Positions 1 through 6,357 of a stretch of 11,179 nucleotides of DNA are shown here, one piece after another. The translations under genes and the position numbers were made by a program. This DNA comes from GCA-2686265 sp036010965. Lineage in GTDB: Bacteria > Planctomycetota > UBA1135 > GCA-002686595. The stretch is from NCBI GenBank assembly GCA_036010965.1, contig DASCMO010000028.1, positions 1 through 11,179 on the forward strand, written 5' to 3'. How positions within the stretch are numbered: position 1 is the stretch's first letter; every line of letters begins with the position of its first letter. The notes under the pieces were generated by a model. It did no database searches. It saw only the letters and a program-made list of their open reading frames with translations, and was not told the DNA's origin.

Positions 1-787
1 CGCCGTGGTGTGTGCGGATGACGCTGCCGTCAGCTCCCGAGAACACGCGCGCGAGCCCCTCGCGCGTACCGGAGCTGGGGAAGCCGCCGACCGCGAGGTC
101 GGCGTGTCCGTCGAGGTCGATGTCCCCCACCCCCGCGACCGAGAAACCCAGGCGGTCGCCGGGCGCGTCACCGACGAACTCCCACAGGAAGTCGCCGTCC
201 GCTCCCGAGCAGACCCAGGCCGATCCAGAGCCGTCGCCGTTGCGGTCCGATCCGATCCCTCCAACGATGAAGTCCGGCGTGCCGTCGGCGTTGACGTCCC
301 CCGCGGCGGCGACCGCACCGCCGAACAGGTCGAAGGCCTCGATGCCAGAGATCGCGTAGAGCTGCTCCCCGTCGCGCCCGGAGAAGACGTACACCGCTCC
401 GGAGTAGTGCGCATCGATGCTGTCCCAATAGGCGCCGATGAGGAAGTCGTCTACGCCGTCGCCATTGACGTCGTCGATGCTGGAGACGTCGGAACCAAAG
501 CCTGCCGCCAGGTGCTCGCTCTCGATCGCGTACAGGACCTCGCCCGTGCGCCCGGAGAGAACGCGCACGTAGCCCGCCTGGGTCAGGTAGTAGACCGCAC
601 TCACGATCAGGTCATCGTGGCCGTCGAGGTCGAAGTCCCGCCCGCCGCCGACCGAATAGCCGAAGTGATCCTGGAGGTCCTCTCCCTCCAGGGAGTGCTG
701 CAGAGCCTGGGCCCGTACCGCCGCGCAGGGGATGGAGAAGGCGGCGACGAGCAGCACGAGGTTGCGAATCGTCGAGTGCTGGGGCAT
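1..787 (-). CDS. Exported FG-GAP repeat (integrin-alpha-like beta-propeller) protein, C-terminus outside window
   Basis: The reading frame is open from an ATG at 787 down to the left edge, giving 262 visible residues with no stop. Residues 1-26 form a signal peptide (hydrophobic LVLLVAAF core, likely cut after AVRA), so the product is exported. Four FG-GAP units follow, each with a Ca-binding-type loop: DFDLDGHDD (51-59), DVNGDGVDD (106-114), DVNADGTPD (164-172) and DIDLDGHAD (222-230). Each loop is preceded by an FG/LG-type turn and followed about 20-25 residues later by an SGxxGxxL(Y/W)-like strand (near 78, 136, 194 and 250). The spacing of about 58 residues indicates blades of a beta-propeller, which normally has about seven, so roughly three are missing beyond the edge. 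Family knowledge suggests a Ca-stabilised surface protein for adhesion or scaffolding; no enzymatic residues are seen and the partner is unknown. No clear ribosome-binding site precedes the ATG. It is divergent from the sulfatase gene. Confidence 0.85.
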   Translation of the reverse strand, partial: MPQHSTIRNLVLLVAAFSIPCAAVRAQALQHSLEGEDLQDHFGYSVGGGRDFDLDGHDDLIVSAVYYLTQAGYVRVLSGRTGEVLYAIESEHLAAGFGSDVSSIDDVNGDGVDDFLIGAYWDSIDAHYSGAVYVFSGRDGEQLYAISGIEAFDLFGGAVAAAGDVNADGTPDFIVGGIGSDRNGDGSGSAWVCSGADGDFLWEFVGDAPGDRLGFSVAGVGDIDLDGHADLAVGGFPSSGTREGLARVFSGADGSVIRTHHG

Positions 788-1011
788 GGGGATGGCCCGC
801 AGGGAGTTCAACTCAACGCAAACGGGCAATGTGCAAGGCCACCACAGGGGCTCGGAACCCGCGGGGAACGAGGCCGGCGTGGGGAGGGCGGAGCGAGAGG
901 AAGGGATGCGCTCGCTGCGCCCGCCGACCGAGGGGCCACTGCATCGGGCCAGCACGCCCCTGCCCGGGGGACTGGTGGCCGCGAAAACAGCCTGAAATGG
1001 CGCCTTTCGTG

Positions 1012-1060
1012 GCACGATAGTCCATTCCGTGGCAAACTTCCCATGCTTGGAATGGCGTGC
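1012..1060. repeat. Imperfect inverted repeat upstream of the sulfatase gene
   Basis: The left arm is GCACG (1012-1016) plus CCATTCC (1022-1028). The right arm is GGAATGG (1049-1055) plus CGTGC (1056-1060). All 12 base pairs are perfect; the only asymmetry is a 5-nt bulge (1017-1021) on the left, and the loop is 20 nt. A direct repeat CGTGGCA (1008-1014 and 1028-1034, 20 bp apart) overlaps it. It lies about 70 bp before the sulfatase ATG and could be an operator or an mRNA leader hairpin; no T-run follows, so it is not an intrinsic terminator. Its role is inferred from position only. Confidence 0.5.
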
Positions 1061-1114
1061 TCCCGCATCCGACGGGGTGGCGGGGAAACAACCGGCCCAG
1101 ATCGCATTTTCTGT

Positions 1115-1120
1115 GGAGGA
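1115..1120 (+). promoter_or_regulatory. Ribosome-binding site fixing the sulfatase start
   Basis: GGAGGA lies 10 nt before the ATG at 1131. An in-frame ATG at 1029 would add 34 residues ahead of the signal peptide and has no such site, so 1131 is preferred. Confidence 0.8.
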
Positions 1121-1130
1121 ATCAGAAGTC

Positions 1131-2477
1131 ATGAGATCCGTCTCCCTCACCGCCGCCCTACTCCTGCTGGCAGGCGCCGCCGCCGCCCAGGACAATATCC
1201 TGATCCTGCTGGCCGACGACGTGGGTGTGGACCACATCGGCGCCTACGCAGAGGGCCAGGACACTCCGCCCACGCCGAACATCGACGCCCTCGCGGCGGG
1301 CGGCGTGCTGTTTCGCAACGCCTGGGCGAACCCGGTCTGCTCCCCCACGCGGGCCGCGATCCAGACCGGACGGCACGGCTTCCGCACGGGGATCGGCATG
1401 GCCCTGGGACTCTCTCCCACGAGCTACGCCCTGTCCACCGCTGAGTTGATCCTGCCCGAGTTGTTCGACCTTCACGGAGAGCTCGGCTACGCCCACGCTG
1501 CCATCGGCAAGTGGCACCTCGGCAACGGCAGCGTCGGAGGCGGCTACTCCCCGAACATCGCGGGCTACTCGCACTTCGCCGGGACTCTGGGCAACTTCAA
1601 GGCTCCCTACGACTTCTTCTTCTGGCCGGCCTGGGTGGATGGGAACTACTCCGTCATCACCAACTACGCGACGGTCGACACAGCCGAAGCCGCCCGCATC
1701 TGGATCGAGACCGCTCCCGAGCCCTGGATCTGTTACGTGGCCTTCAATGCGCCCCACGCACCCTTGCACACGCCGCCCGACGAGCTGTACACGGTGGACC
1801 TGCCCGACACAGACCCCCGCATCGACCCGCGGCCCTTCTACCGTGCCGACATCGAGGCCATGGACTCGGAGATCGGCCGCCTGCTGACCAGCATCGACGG
1901 CGACACCTTCGACCGCACGAACGTCATCTTCGCCGGAGACAACGGGACGCCCAGCGAGAGCACGATCGCGCCCTTCGACCCGGATCACGCCAAGCTGACC
2001 TGTTACGAGGGAGGCGTCAACGTGCCCCTGATCATCTCGGGGCCGTCTGTGGTCGTGCCCGGACGCGAGGTAGCGCACCTCGTCGCCCTCGTGGACCTCT
2101 TCGCGACGGTCGCGGACATGGCGGGCATCGACGCCCAGGCCAGCCTGCCCCAGGTGGAGCTGGACTCGGTCAGCGCCTATCCGTACCTCGAGAAGACCGA
2201 CGCGCATCCCCAGCGCCAGACGGTCTACTCGGAGATCTTCCACCCCAACGGCCCGGGGCCCTACGAGTTCGCCGTGCGGACCATCCGCAACGAGCGCTAC
2301 AAGCTGATCTGGTTCGAGCTGCCCAGCAAGAAGTACGCCCTCTACAACCTGGTCGACGACCCCTGGGAGCAGGTGAACCTGCTGGCCGGCGGCACGCCCA
2401 GCCCACTCCACCAGAGCGTGTTCCGCTACCTGCGCAACAAGATGAACGCCCTGATCGGCTCGGGCAGCGGAATCTGA
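1131..2477 (+). CDS. Exported type I sulfatase (formylglycine-dependent, arylsulfatase family)
   Basis: The 448-residue product hydrolyses a sulfate ester, by family knowledge. Residues 1-19 are a signal peptide (Ala-rich, cut before QDN), so it acts in the periplasm or outside. The active-site parts are all present: metal ligands D29-D30 in LLADDVG, the CxPxR signature with C70 (CSPTRAAIQTGR, 70-81) as the residue converted to formylglycine, K127 and H129 in GKWHLG, H209 in NAPHAPL, D270-N271 in AGDNG, and K288 ahead of CYEGGVNVP. The C-terminal part (about 380-420) has the RTIRNERYKL and YNLVDDPWEQVNL strands typical of the family's small subdomain. A Cys-type site needs a maturation enzyme (FGE or anSME), not encoded here. 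Length is at the compact end for the family. The substrate cannot be read from sequence; sulfated algal or host polysaccharide fragments are usual for planctomycete homologues. The gene stands alone on its strand and ends 4 bp from the stop of the convergent gene. Confidence 0.95.
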   Translation: MRSVSLTAALLLLAGAAAAQDNILILLADDVGVDHIGAYAEGQDTPPTPNIDALAAGGVLFRNAWANPVCSPTRAAIQTGRHGFRTGIGMALGLSPTSYALSTAELILPELFDLHGELGYAHAAIGKWHLGNGSVGGGYSPNIAGYSHFAGTLGNFKAPYDFFFWPAWVDGNYSVITNYATVDTAEAARIWIETAPEPWICYVAFNAPHAPLHTPPDELYTVDLPDTDPRIDPRPFYRADIEAMDSEIGRLLTSIDGDTFDRTNVIFAGDNGTPSESTIAPFDPDHAKLTCYEGGVNVPLIISGPSVVVPGREVAHLVALVDLFATVADMAGIDAQASLPQVELDSVSAYPYLEKTDAHPQRQTVYSEIFHPNGPGPYEFAVRTIRNERYKLIWFELPSKKYALYNLVDDPWEQVNLLAGGTPSPLHQSVFRYLRNKMNALIGSGSGI

Positions 2478-2481
2478 ACCC

Positions 2482-3357
2482 TCAGTCGTCGGCGAGCACC
2501 AGCGCCAGGGAGCGACGGGAGAAGGTCCCGCCGGAGCCCAAGGCCTCGACGGTCAGTTGCAGCTCGCCGGGCCCCGTGGTGTGGAGCCACCAGCCCCCGA
2601 GCGCACCGCGCTCCACGTAGCCCGTTCCCGGGCCTCCGAGGTGCCAGAAGAGCTGAGCCCGACCTCCCAGGGGATCGCTGACGTCGACACCGATGCGCAG
2701 CACTTCTCCGGCCACAGCCCGCAGGCGTTCGCAGGAGAGGCGGCTGATCGTGGGGTGCGGAACCGGTTCGCCGGGTTCCAGGAGGCGCCGGGCACCGACC
2801 TTGAGATCGAGGGCCCGGGCCAGGTCCCCCAGGCGCGGCCGACCCGCGGGGCGCAGGTCCAGGGCGCTGATGCGCAGGGCCACGTTGCCGCGCGCGAATC
2901 CGATCCACGCCGGGTGATCGTCCCCGTGGCGCGAGCGGCCGACGAAGCCGAGCTCCCCGACGGCGAAGCCCAGCTCCCGGGCGTGGGGAACGCGCCCTGA
3001 GGAGCTGACGGATGCCAGCCAGGAGAGCAGCTGATCCTGGGCCTCGGCGACGCTGTCGCCGACCCTCAACTCGACGATGAATCCCGTGTCGCCCTCGCGC
3101 AGGGCACGAAAGCGGCGCGTGACCAGACCCGAGAGGCCCGTGACGGAAGCACCGGAATAGCCGCCGAGCTCGACGGCACCGAGGTCAAACCCCGCCCGCC
3201 TCCCGCCGGCCGGCCAGTCCTCGCGCTCGTAGAGGATGCGCACCTCGGCCAGCCGCGGATCCTCCGTGCCGGCAGCGCCCTGAGCCGCCCCGCTCGCGGG
3301 CCGACCCGCGAGCAGCGTGAGTGAACACAGGATTGGCAGCAGGAGTCGCATGGTCAT
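2482..3357 (-). CDS. Exported protein of unknown function with possible C-terminal Ig-like domain
   Basis: I do not recognise this 291-residue protein. It begins with a signal peptide (MTMRLLLPILCSLTLLAG…, cut near residues 23-26). C11 falls inside the hydrophobic core and does not fit a lipobox. The middle (about 85-170) contains a helix-like stretch GDSVAEAQDQLLSWLASV, then beta-like stretches ELGFAVGELGFVG and IGFARGNVALRISALDL. The last 85 residues (about 205-291) look beta-rich, with CERLRAVAGEVLRIGVDVSDPLGG, FWHLGG and a Gly-Pro-Gly turn before alternating strands, resembling an Ig or PKD-type fold; this is inference. Three ATGs are in frame (3366, 3357, 3351). I chose 3357 because GAGAGG (3372-3367) lies 9 nt upstream; 3366 would leave no spacing. 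The start is 13 bp after the stop of the transglutaminase-like gene, so the two are almost certainly co-transcribed and may work together in the envelope. Confidence 0.75.
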   Translation of the reverse strand: MTMRLLLPILCSLTLLAGRPASGAAQGAAGTEDPRLAEVRILYEREDWPAGGRRAGFDLGAVELGGYSGASVTGLSGLVTRRFRALREGDTGFIVELRVGDSVAEAQDQLLSWLASVSSSGRVPHARELGFAVGELGFVGRSRHGDDHPAWIGFARGNVALRISALDLRPAGRPRLGDLARALDLKVGARRLLEPGEPVPHPTISRLSCERLRAVAGEVLRIGVDVSDPLGGRAQLFWHLGGPGTGYVERGALGGWWLHTTGPGELQLTVEALGSGGTFSRRSLALVLADD

Positions 3358-3366
3358 CGTCCCCAT

Positions 3367-3372
3367 CCTCTC
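3367..3372 (-). promoter_or_regulatory. Ribosome-binding site overlapping the upstream stop codon
   Basis: GAGAGG on the minus strand overlaps the TGA (3373-3371) of the upstream gene and sits 9 nt before the ATG at 3357. This supports translational coupling of the two genes and decides between three nearby ATGs. Confidence 0.6.
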
Positions 3373-5083
3373 AACGGATCTTGGGCAGGTCCTGGAGGGA
3401 CTTGCCGGTGTTGTTGTAGGACGACAGATAGTTGTAGCCCCAGGGCTGACCGTCCCACTCGCGGTCGTTATTGAACCCGGGCACGCCGGGGGTGCTGTTG
3501 GGGTTACCGTCCTCGTCCACCCACATGCAGGCGTCCGAGACCTGCACTCCGCCGTCGCGCGTGATGATCTTGTGGTAGCTGAAGGCGTGGCCGTTCCCCC
3601 ACAGGTTCGTCGTGTAGCCCGACGTCCCGATGCCCCAGATGGCCCGCAACTGCATGAACCCCAGGTGAACGAGCTGCACGTTTTCGACGCCCATCATGGA
3701 GAGCATGGTCGAGGTGCTGCCGGCGCAGTCGGAGCAGTTCACGAAGACGCCGTTGGCGTGCGAGGCGAAGAGCGCGGAGAGATCGATGCGGTGCTGGCCG
3801 TTGTTGAAGTAGTGGTTGGCGCCGCCGTCGCCGCCCTGGGGGTAGGCGTCGTAGACGATGCCCTCGACGGAGGTCGGGACGGCGCCCTGCTGCCCAAAAA
3901 AGCCACGGATGCCCGCCTCGACCAGGCCGGCTGCGTCCCGGGCGCCGATCCCGAGGGCCTCTGACCAGCCTGTGATGTAGTCGATCACCTCGACCCAGGG
4001 GCCGACGTACTGCTGCCCGGTCTCGTTGGGCGTGAAGCGCGGTGTGGCGAGGGTCGTGTAGAAGCGGTGGGCGATCGTGTGGGTGCCCGGGATCTCGCTC
4101 CAGCTCGTCCCGCCGTCATCGCTGTACTCGAACGAGTGGTTGAGGTTCCAGTCGCGCCGGGCCAGGAAGGCGGGCAGCTTGGGGCCGACCAGCACCGCTG
4201 TACCCCCCGGCGCGACCGCATCGGACTCCACGGTCCACGCTCCTCCCCCGCCGTCGATCACGAGCCGCAGGTCGATCCCCGCCACGGGGTAGCCGACACC
4301 CTGCTGCCCGCCTCCGGCGCTCGTGCTCGTGTCCCCGAAGGTGAACTCGAAGCGCGGGCGCGTGCCGACGACGTAGCACAGAGGGTAATTGTAGGAACGC
4401 TTCTCGAAGTCACCGCCCGACAGCACCGGCTCGTCGGTGGCCGTGTGGATCGCGACCGCCGGTCGCGGATCGCCATTGTCCAGGTCGAGGTCGGAGACCT
4501 CTCCCGGCTGGGTGCGCGAGATGTACTCGTGGGTGGCGGGCGTGGCGTAGTACTTGTAGAGGACGCCGCCCTTCTTGAAGTACACGAGCTGAAACTCGTC
4601 GTCGGGGACGCTGAAGTCCTTGGTTCCGCTCGCCTGGGCCTCGACCTCGCACACCCCCAGGCGCACGAGGGAGACCGGCTCCAGCAACTCGGCGGTCTGT
4701 CCCGAGGCGAGGCGCACGCGCACGCTGTAGCTACCCGTACCGAGGAAGCGGCCCTGATCGCTGCGGCCGTCCCAGAAGATCTCGATCGGGTCCGCGGAGC
4801 CCGTCATCTGGGCGTCAGTCACGGTGCGGATCACGACGCCCTGGGAGTTCAGGGCCTCGACGATGACGCGCTCGCTGACGCCCGGCGGCGAGAGCAGGAA
4901 CGCGACCTCGACGCCCCCTCCGCTGAGCTTCGGATCGGCGATGCGGGTCGTGTGGACCGCGGTCAGGTCCCCTCCCGCGGGAACGCCGCCGACCGCGGCA
5001 GAGAGCGCGACGCTCACCAGGGCCAGGGCGCCCAGGGCTGCTCGCCCCGGGGGCCGACGAAAGAAGGGAGGAACGGGACTCAT
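3371..5083 (-). CDS. Exported protein with FlgD-like Ig domain and C-terminal transglutaminase-like fold
   Basis: The product is 570 residues. RRPPGR (9-14) and a long Ala/Leu/Val core (15-36) form a signal peptide. Residues 58-126 match the FlgD-type Ig pattern: a beta-rich start, IEIFWDGRSDQG (100-111), then GTGSYSVRVRL (115-125). A long beta-rich region of no recognised family follows (about 130-330). The HRFYTTLATP segment (339-348) opens the C-terminal part. There NCSDCAGSTSTMLSMMGV (449-466) matches the CxDxA…G core of transglutaminase-like proteins with C450 as nucleophile, GHAFSYHK (498-505) supplies H499, and VSDACMWVD (515-523) supplies D517, completing a Cys-His-Asp order and spacing typical of that fold. 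Members include proteases, amidases and cross-linking enzymes, so the reaction is unknown. I took the ATG at 5083 because the signal peptide then starts properly; a GTG at 5152 would add 23 unlikely residues. No strong ribosome-binding site is visible. It is followed 13 bp later by the unknown exported protein. Confidence 0.75.
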   Translation of the reverse strand: MSPVPPFFRRPPGRAALGALALVSVALSAAVGGVPAGGDLTAVHTTRIADPKLSGGGVEVAFLLSPPGVSERVIVEALNSQGVVIRTVTDAQMTGSADPIEIFWDGRSDQGRFLGTGSYSVRVRLASGQTAELLEPVSLVRLGVCEVEAQASGTKDFSVPDDEFQLVYFKKGGVLYKYYATPATHEYISRTQPGEVSDLDLDNGDPRPAVAIHTATDEPVLSGGDFEKRSYNYPLCYVVGTRPRFEFTFGDTSTSAGGGQQGVGYPVAGIDLRLVIDGGGGAWTVESDAVAPGGTAVLVGPKLPAFLARRDWNLNHSFEYSDDGGTSWSEIPGTHTIAHRFYTTLATPRFTPNETGQQYVGPWVEVIDYITGWSEALGIGARDAAGLVEAGIRGFFGQQGAVPTSVEGIVYDAYPQGGDGGANHYFNNGQHRIDLSALFASHANGVFVNCSDCAGSTSTMLSMMGVENVQLVHLGFMQLRAIWGIGTSGYTTNLWGNGHAFSYHKIITRDGGVQVSDACMWVDEDGNPNSTPGVPGFNNDREWDGQPWGYNYLSSYNNTGKSLQDLPKIR

Positions 5084-5198
5084 GGGCGATCCGGTGCGTC
5101 GGGCGAGGGTGAGAAGAACGGTGTGCGGGCGCCAGCCCACCCGCGGGGCCACCAGCCACTATACGCCAGGGCGCACCTGGTTGCGGGGAGGGGCCGCT

Positions 5199-6257
5199 TC
5201 AGCGTGGTCGGGGCTCGGCCCGATCTCCCCTCCGCGCTCCCAGGGCGCGGGTCAGGGTCACGCCTGCGGCGACCAGGGCCAGGGCGCCGAGGAGCTGTCC
5301 CGCGCCGGGTCCGAAGCGCACCAGGCTCCTGGCGGCGTGCTCGCGCCCTGCGAGGCTCATGGTGCCGTAGGCGCTACGCCAGCCCTCCGCCGTCCGGGCC
5401 GAGATGCCCTCGACCTCAAGCGCCTGCGGCGAGGCTCCCGCGAGCACGAACTCGACCGCGGCGCGCCTGCCGTCGTGGGCGAGGTCGGGATGCTGCGGCT
5501 CTTGGAACGGCCACAGGCCCAGCACCGAGCCCACGAGCAGCCCAAGCAGGACGGCGTGCGATGGCCGGGGGTGGCGGGCCAGGAGGCGCTGGAGGAGATT
5601 GCTCAAGAGCGCGATGCCCGCCACGGCGCCGAGCGCCACCGGAGCGATCACTTCGAGCGACGCCGCCGTATCCTCCACCAGGCTCCGAGCGCTGAAGGAG
5701 CCGATCACCACCTCGTAGACGCCGAAGATCAGCAGCAAGTAGGCGCCGCTGATTCCCGGCAGGATCATGCTCGAGGCCGCGAGCGCCCCGACCCCGACCA
5801 GCAGCGGCGTCGAGACGGCGAGGCCGACGTCGCTCACTCCCCAGGCCAGGCCTGCCATCAGCCCCAGGCCGGCGCTGAAGCCCGCGATCCCCCCAGGGCT
5901 CGCGGGCCGGCACTCGCGCAGCAGCTCGGGTGTACCGCCCAGGGTCATGCCGATGAACAGGCTATAAGCCACCCAGCGCTGCTCGGTCACCAGGCTCACG
6001 GCCACGCCGGAGAAGGACACGATCGCCAGGACGGCGCCGACGGCCACCAGGGCCAGAAAGACGAGGGAGTCGCGTCGCAGCCGCAGGCTGGAGACCTCGG
6101 CCACTGCACCGATGAAGCGATCGTAAAGCCCCAGAGCCAGGATCATCGTCCCGCCGCTGACACCCGGCACCAGGTTGGCGAGCCCCATCAGGAACCCGCC
6201 GGCCAGGACGCGGGCCGGGCCAGGAGCCTGCGGGTCGGGCGCGTCGGTCGGAATCAT
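5199..6257 (-). CDS. DUF368 family membrane protein, likely undecaprenyl-phosphate translocase (PopT-like)
   Basis: This 352-residue polytopic membrane protein has the two inverted-repeat signatures of DUF368: GLANLVPGVSGGTMILALGLYDRF (starts at 25) and ASSMILPGISGAYLLLIFGVYEVV (starts at 161). I count about eight hydrophobic segments: roughly 17-45, 65-90, 95-112, 122-140, 150-185, 203-222, 234-251 and 325-342. The GLLVGSVLGLWPF end of the seventh segment is also family-typical. DUF368 proteins have been shown to recycle undecaprenyl phosphate (C55-P) across the inner membrane for peptidoglycan and O-antigen synthesis; that role is transferred by family. A polar stretch at about 252-322 before the last segment seems long. 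The ATG at 6257 is preceded by GGGAGG at 6265-6260, only 2 nt away, which is short, but there is no better start and the protein begins correctly just before the first segment. It lies 100 bp after the subtilase and 115 bp before the transglutaminase-like gene on the same strand. Confidence 0.9.
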   Translation of the reverse strand: MIPTDAPDPQAPGPARVLAGGFLMGLANLVPGVSGGTMILALGLYDRFIGAVAEVSSLRLRRDSLVFLALVAVGAVLAIVSFSGVAVSLVTEQRWVAYSLFIGMTLGGTPELLRECRPASPGGIAGFSAGLGLMAGLAWGVSDVGLAVSTPLLVGVGALAASSMILPGISGAYLLLIFGVYEVVIGSFSARSLVEDTAASLEVIAPVALGAVAGIALLSNLLQRLLARHPRPSHAVLLGLLVGSVLGLWPFQEPQHPDLAHDGRRAAVEFVLAGASPQALEVEGISARTAEGWRSAYGTMSLAGREHAARSLVRFGPGAGQLLGALALVAAGVTLTRALGARRGDRAEPRPR

Positions 6258-6357
6258 GGCCTCCCATTCTGTCGTCCGCGACCGCCGACACCAGCCGCCA
6301 TCCGTAACGCGCTCTCCCTCACCCGCCTCCGGGCACGAGCGGGCCTCGCCAACGCGC

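Larger units (their letters stand above)
788..1130. other. Divergent intergenic region between FG-GAP gene and sulfatase gene
   Basis: This 343-bp stretch has no convincing gene: the short frames here lack ribosome-binding sites and resemble nothing I know. It must carry the promoters of both flanking genes. On the plus strand a weak sigma70-like pair can be drawn (CTGAAA at 992-997, GATAGT at 1016-1021, 18-bp spacer), but each hexamer matches only four of six consensus bases. The clear structure is the inverted repeat at 1012-1060, listed separately. The left two thirds (about 790-990) are GC-rich and I see no motif there. Confidence 0.6.

Noticed and set aside
1010..1046. Sigma54-like TGGCAC / TGGCA elements before the sulfatase
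   Set aside because: At the required spacing the -12 GC is absent (AT or CA is found instead); the nearest GC is two bases off for the second element.
5..1444. Long plus-strand frame of 479 codons across the FG-GAP gene and the sulfatase start
   Set aside because: It is antisense to a clear FG-GAP gene and then out of frame with the sulfatase; its translation is Arg/Gly/Ala/Val-rich with no domain, as expected from GC-rich shadow frames.
1158..2411. Minus-strand frame of 417 codons inside the sulfatase gene
   Set aside because: Antisense shadow; the plus strand carries every sulfatase active-site motif and a good ribosome-binding site.
2478..2481. Possible bidirectional terminator between the convergent sulfatase and unknown gene
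   Set aside because: Only 4 bp separate the stops, and I found no stem with a flanking T-run at the junction.
3305..3357. Lipoprotein signal in the 291-residue unknown protein
   Set aside because: The only early Cys (C11, context PILC) lies in the middle of the hydrophobic core and does not match a lipobox.
5084..5198. TATAGT (minus strand, 5163-5158) as a promoter for the transglutaminase-like gene
   Set aside because: A lone -10-like hexamer; the expected -35 position reads CCGCAA, with no match to consensus.
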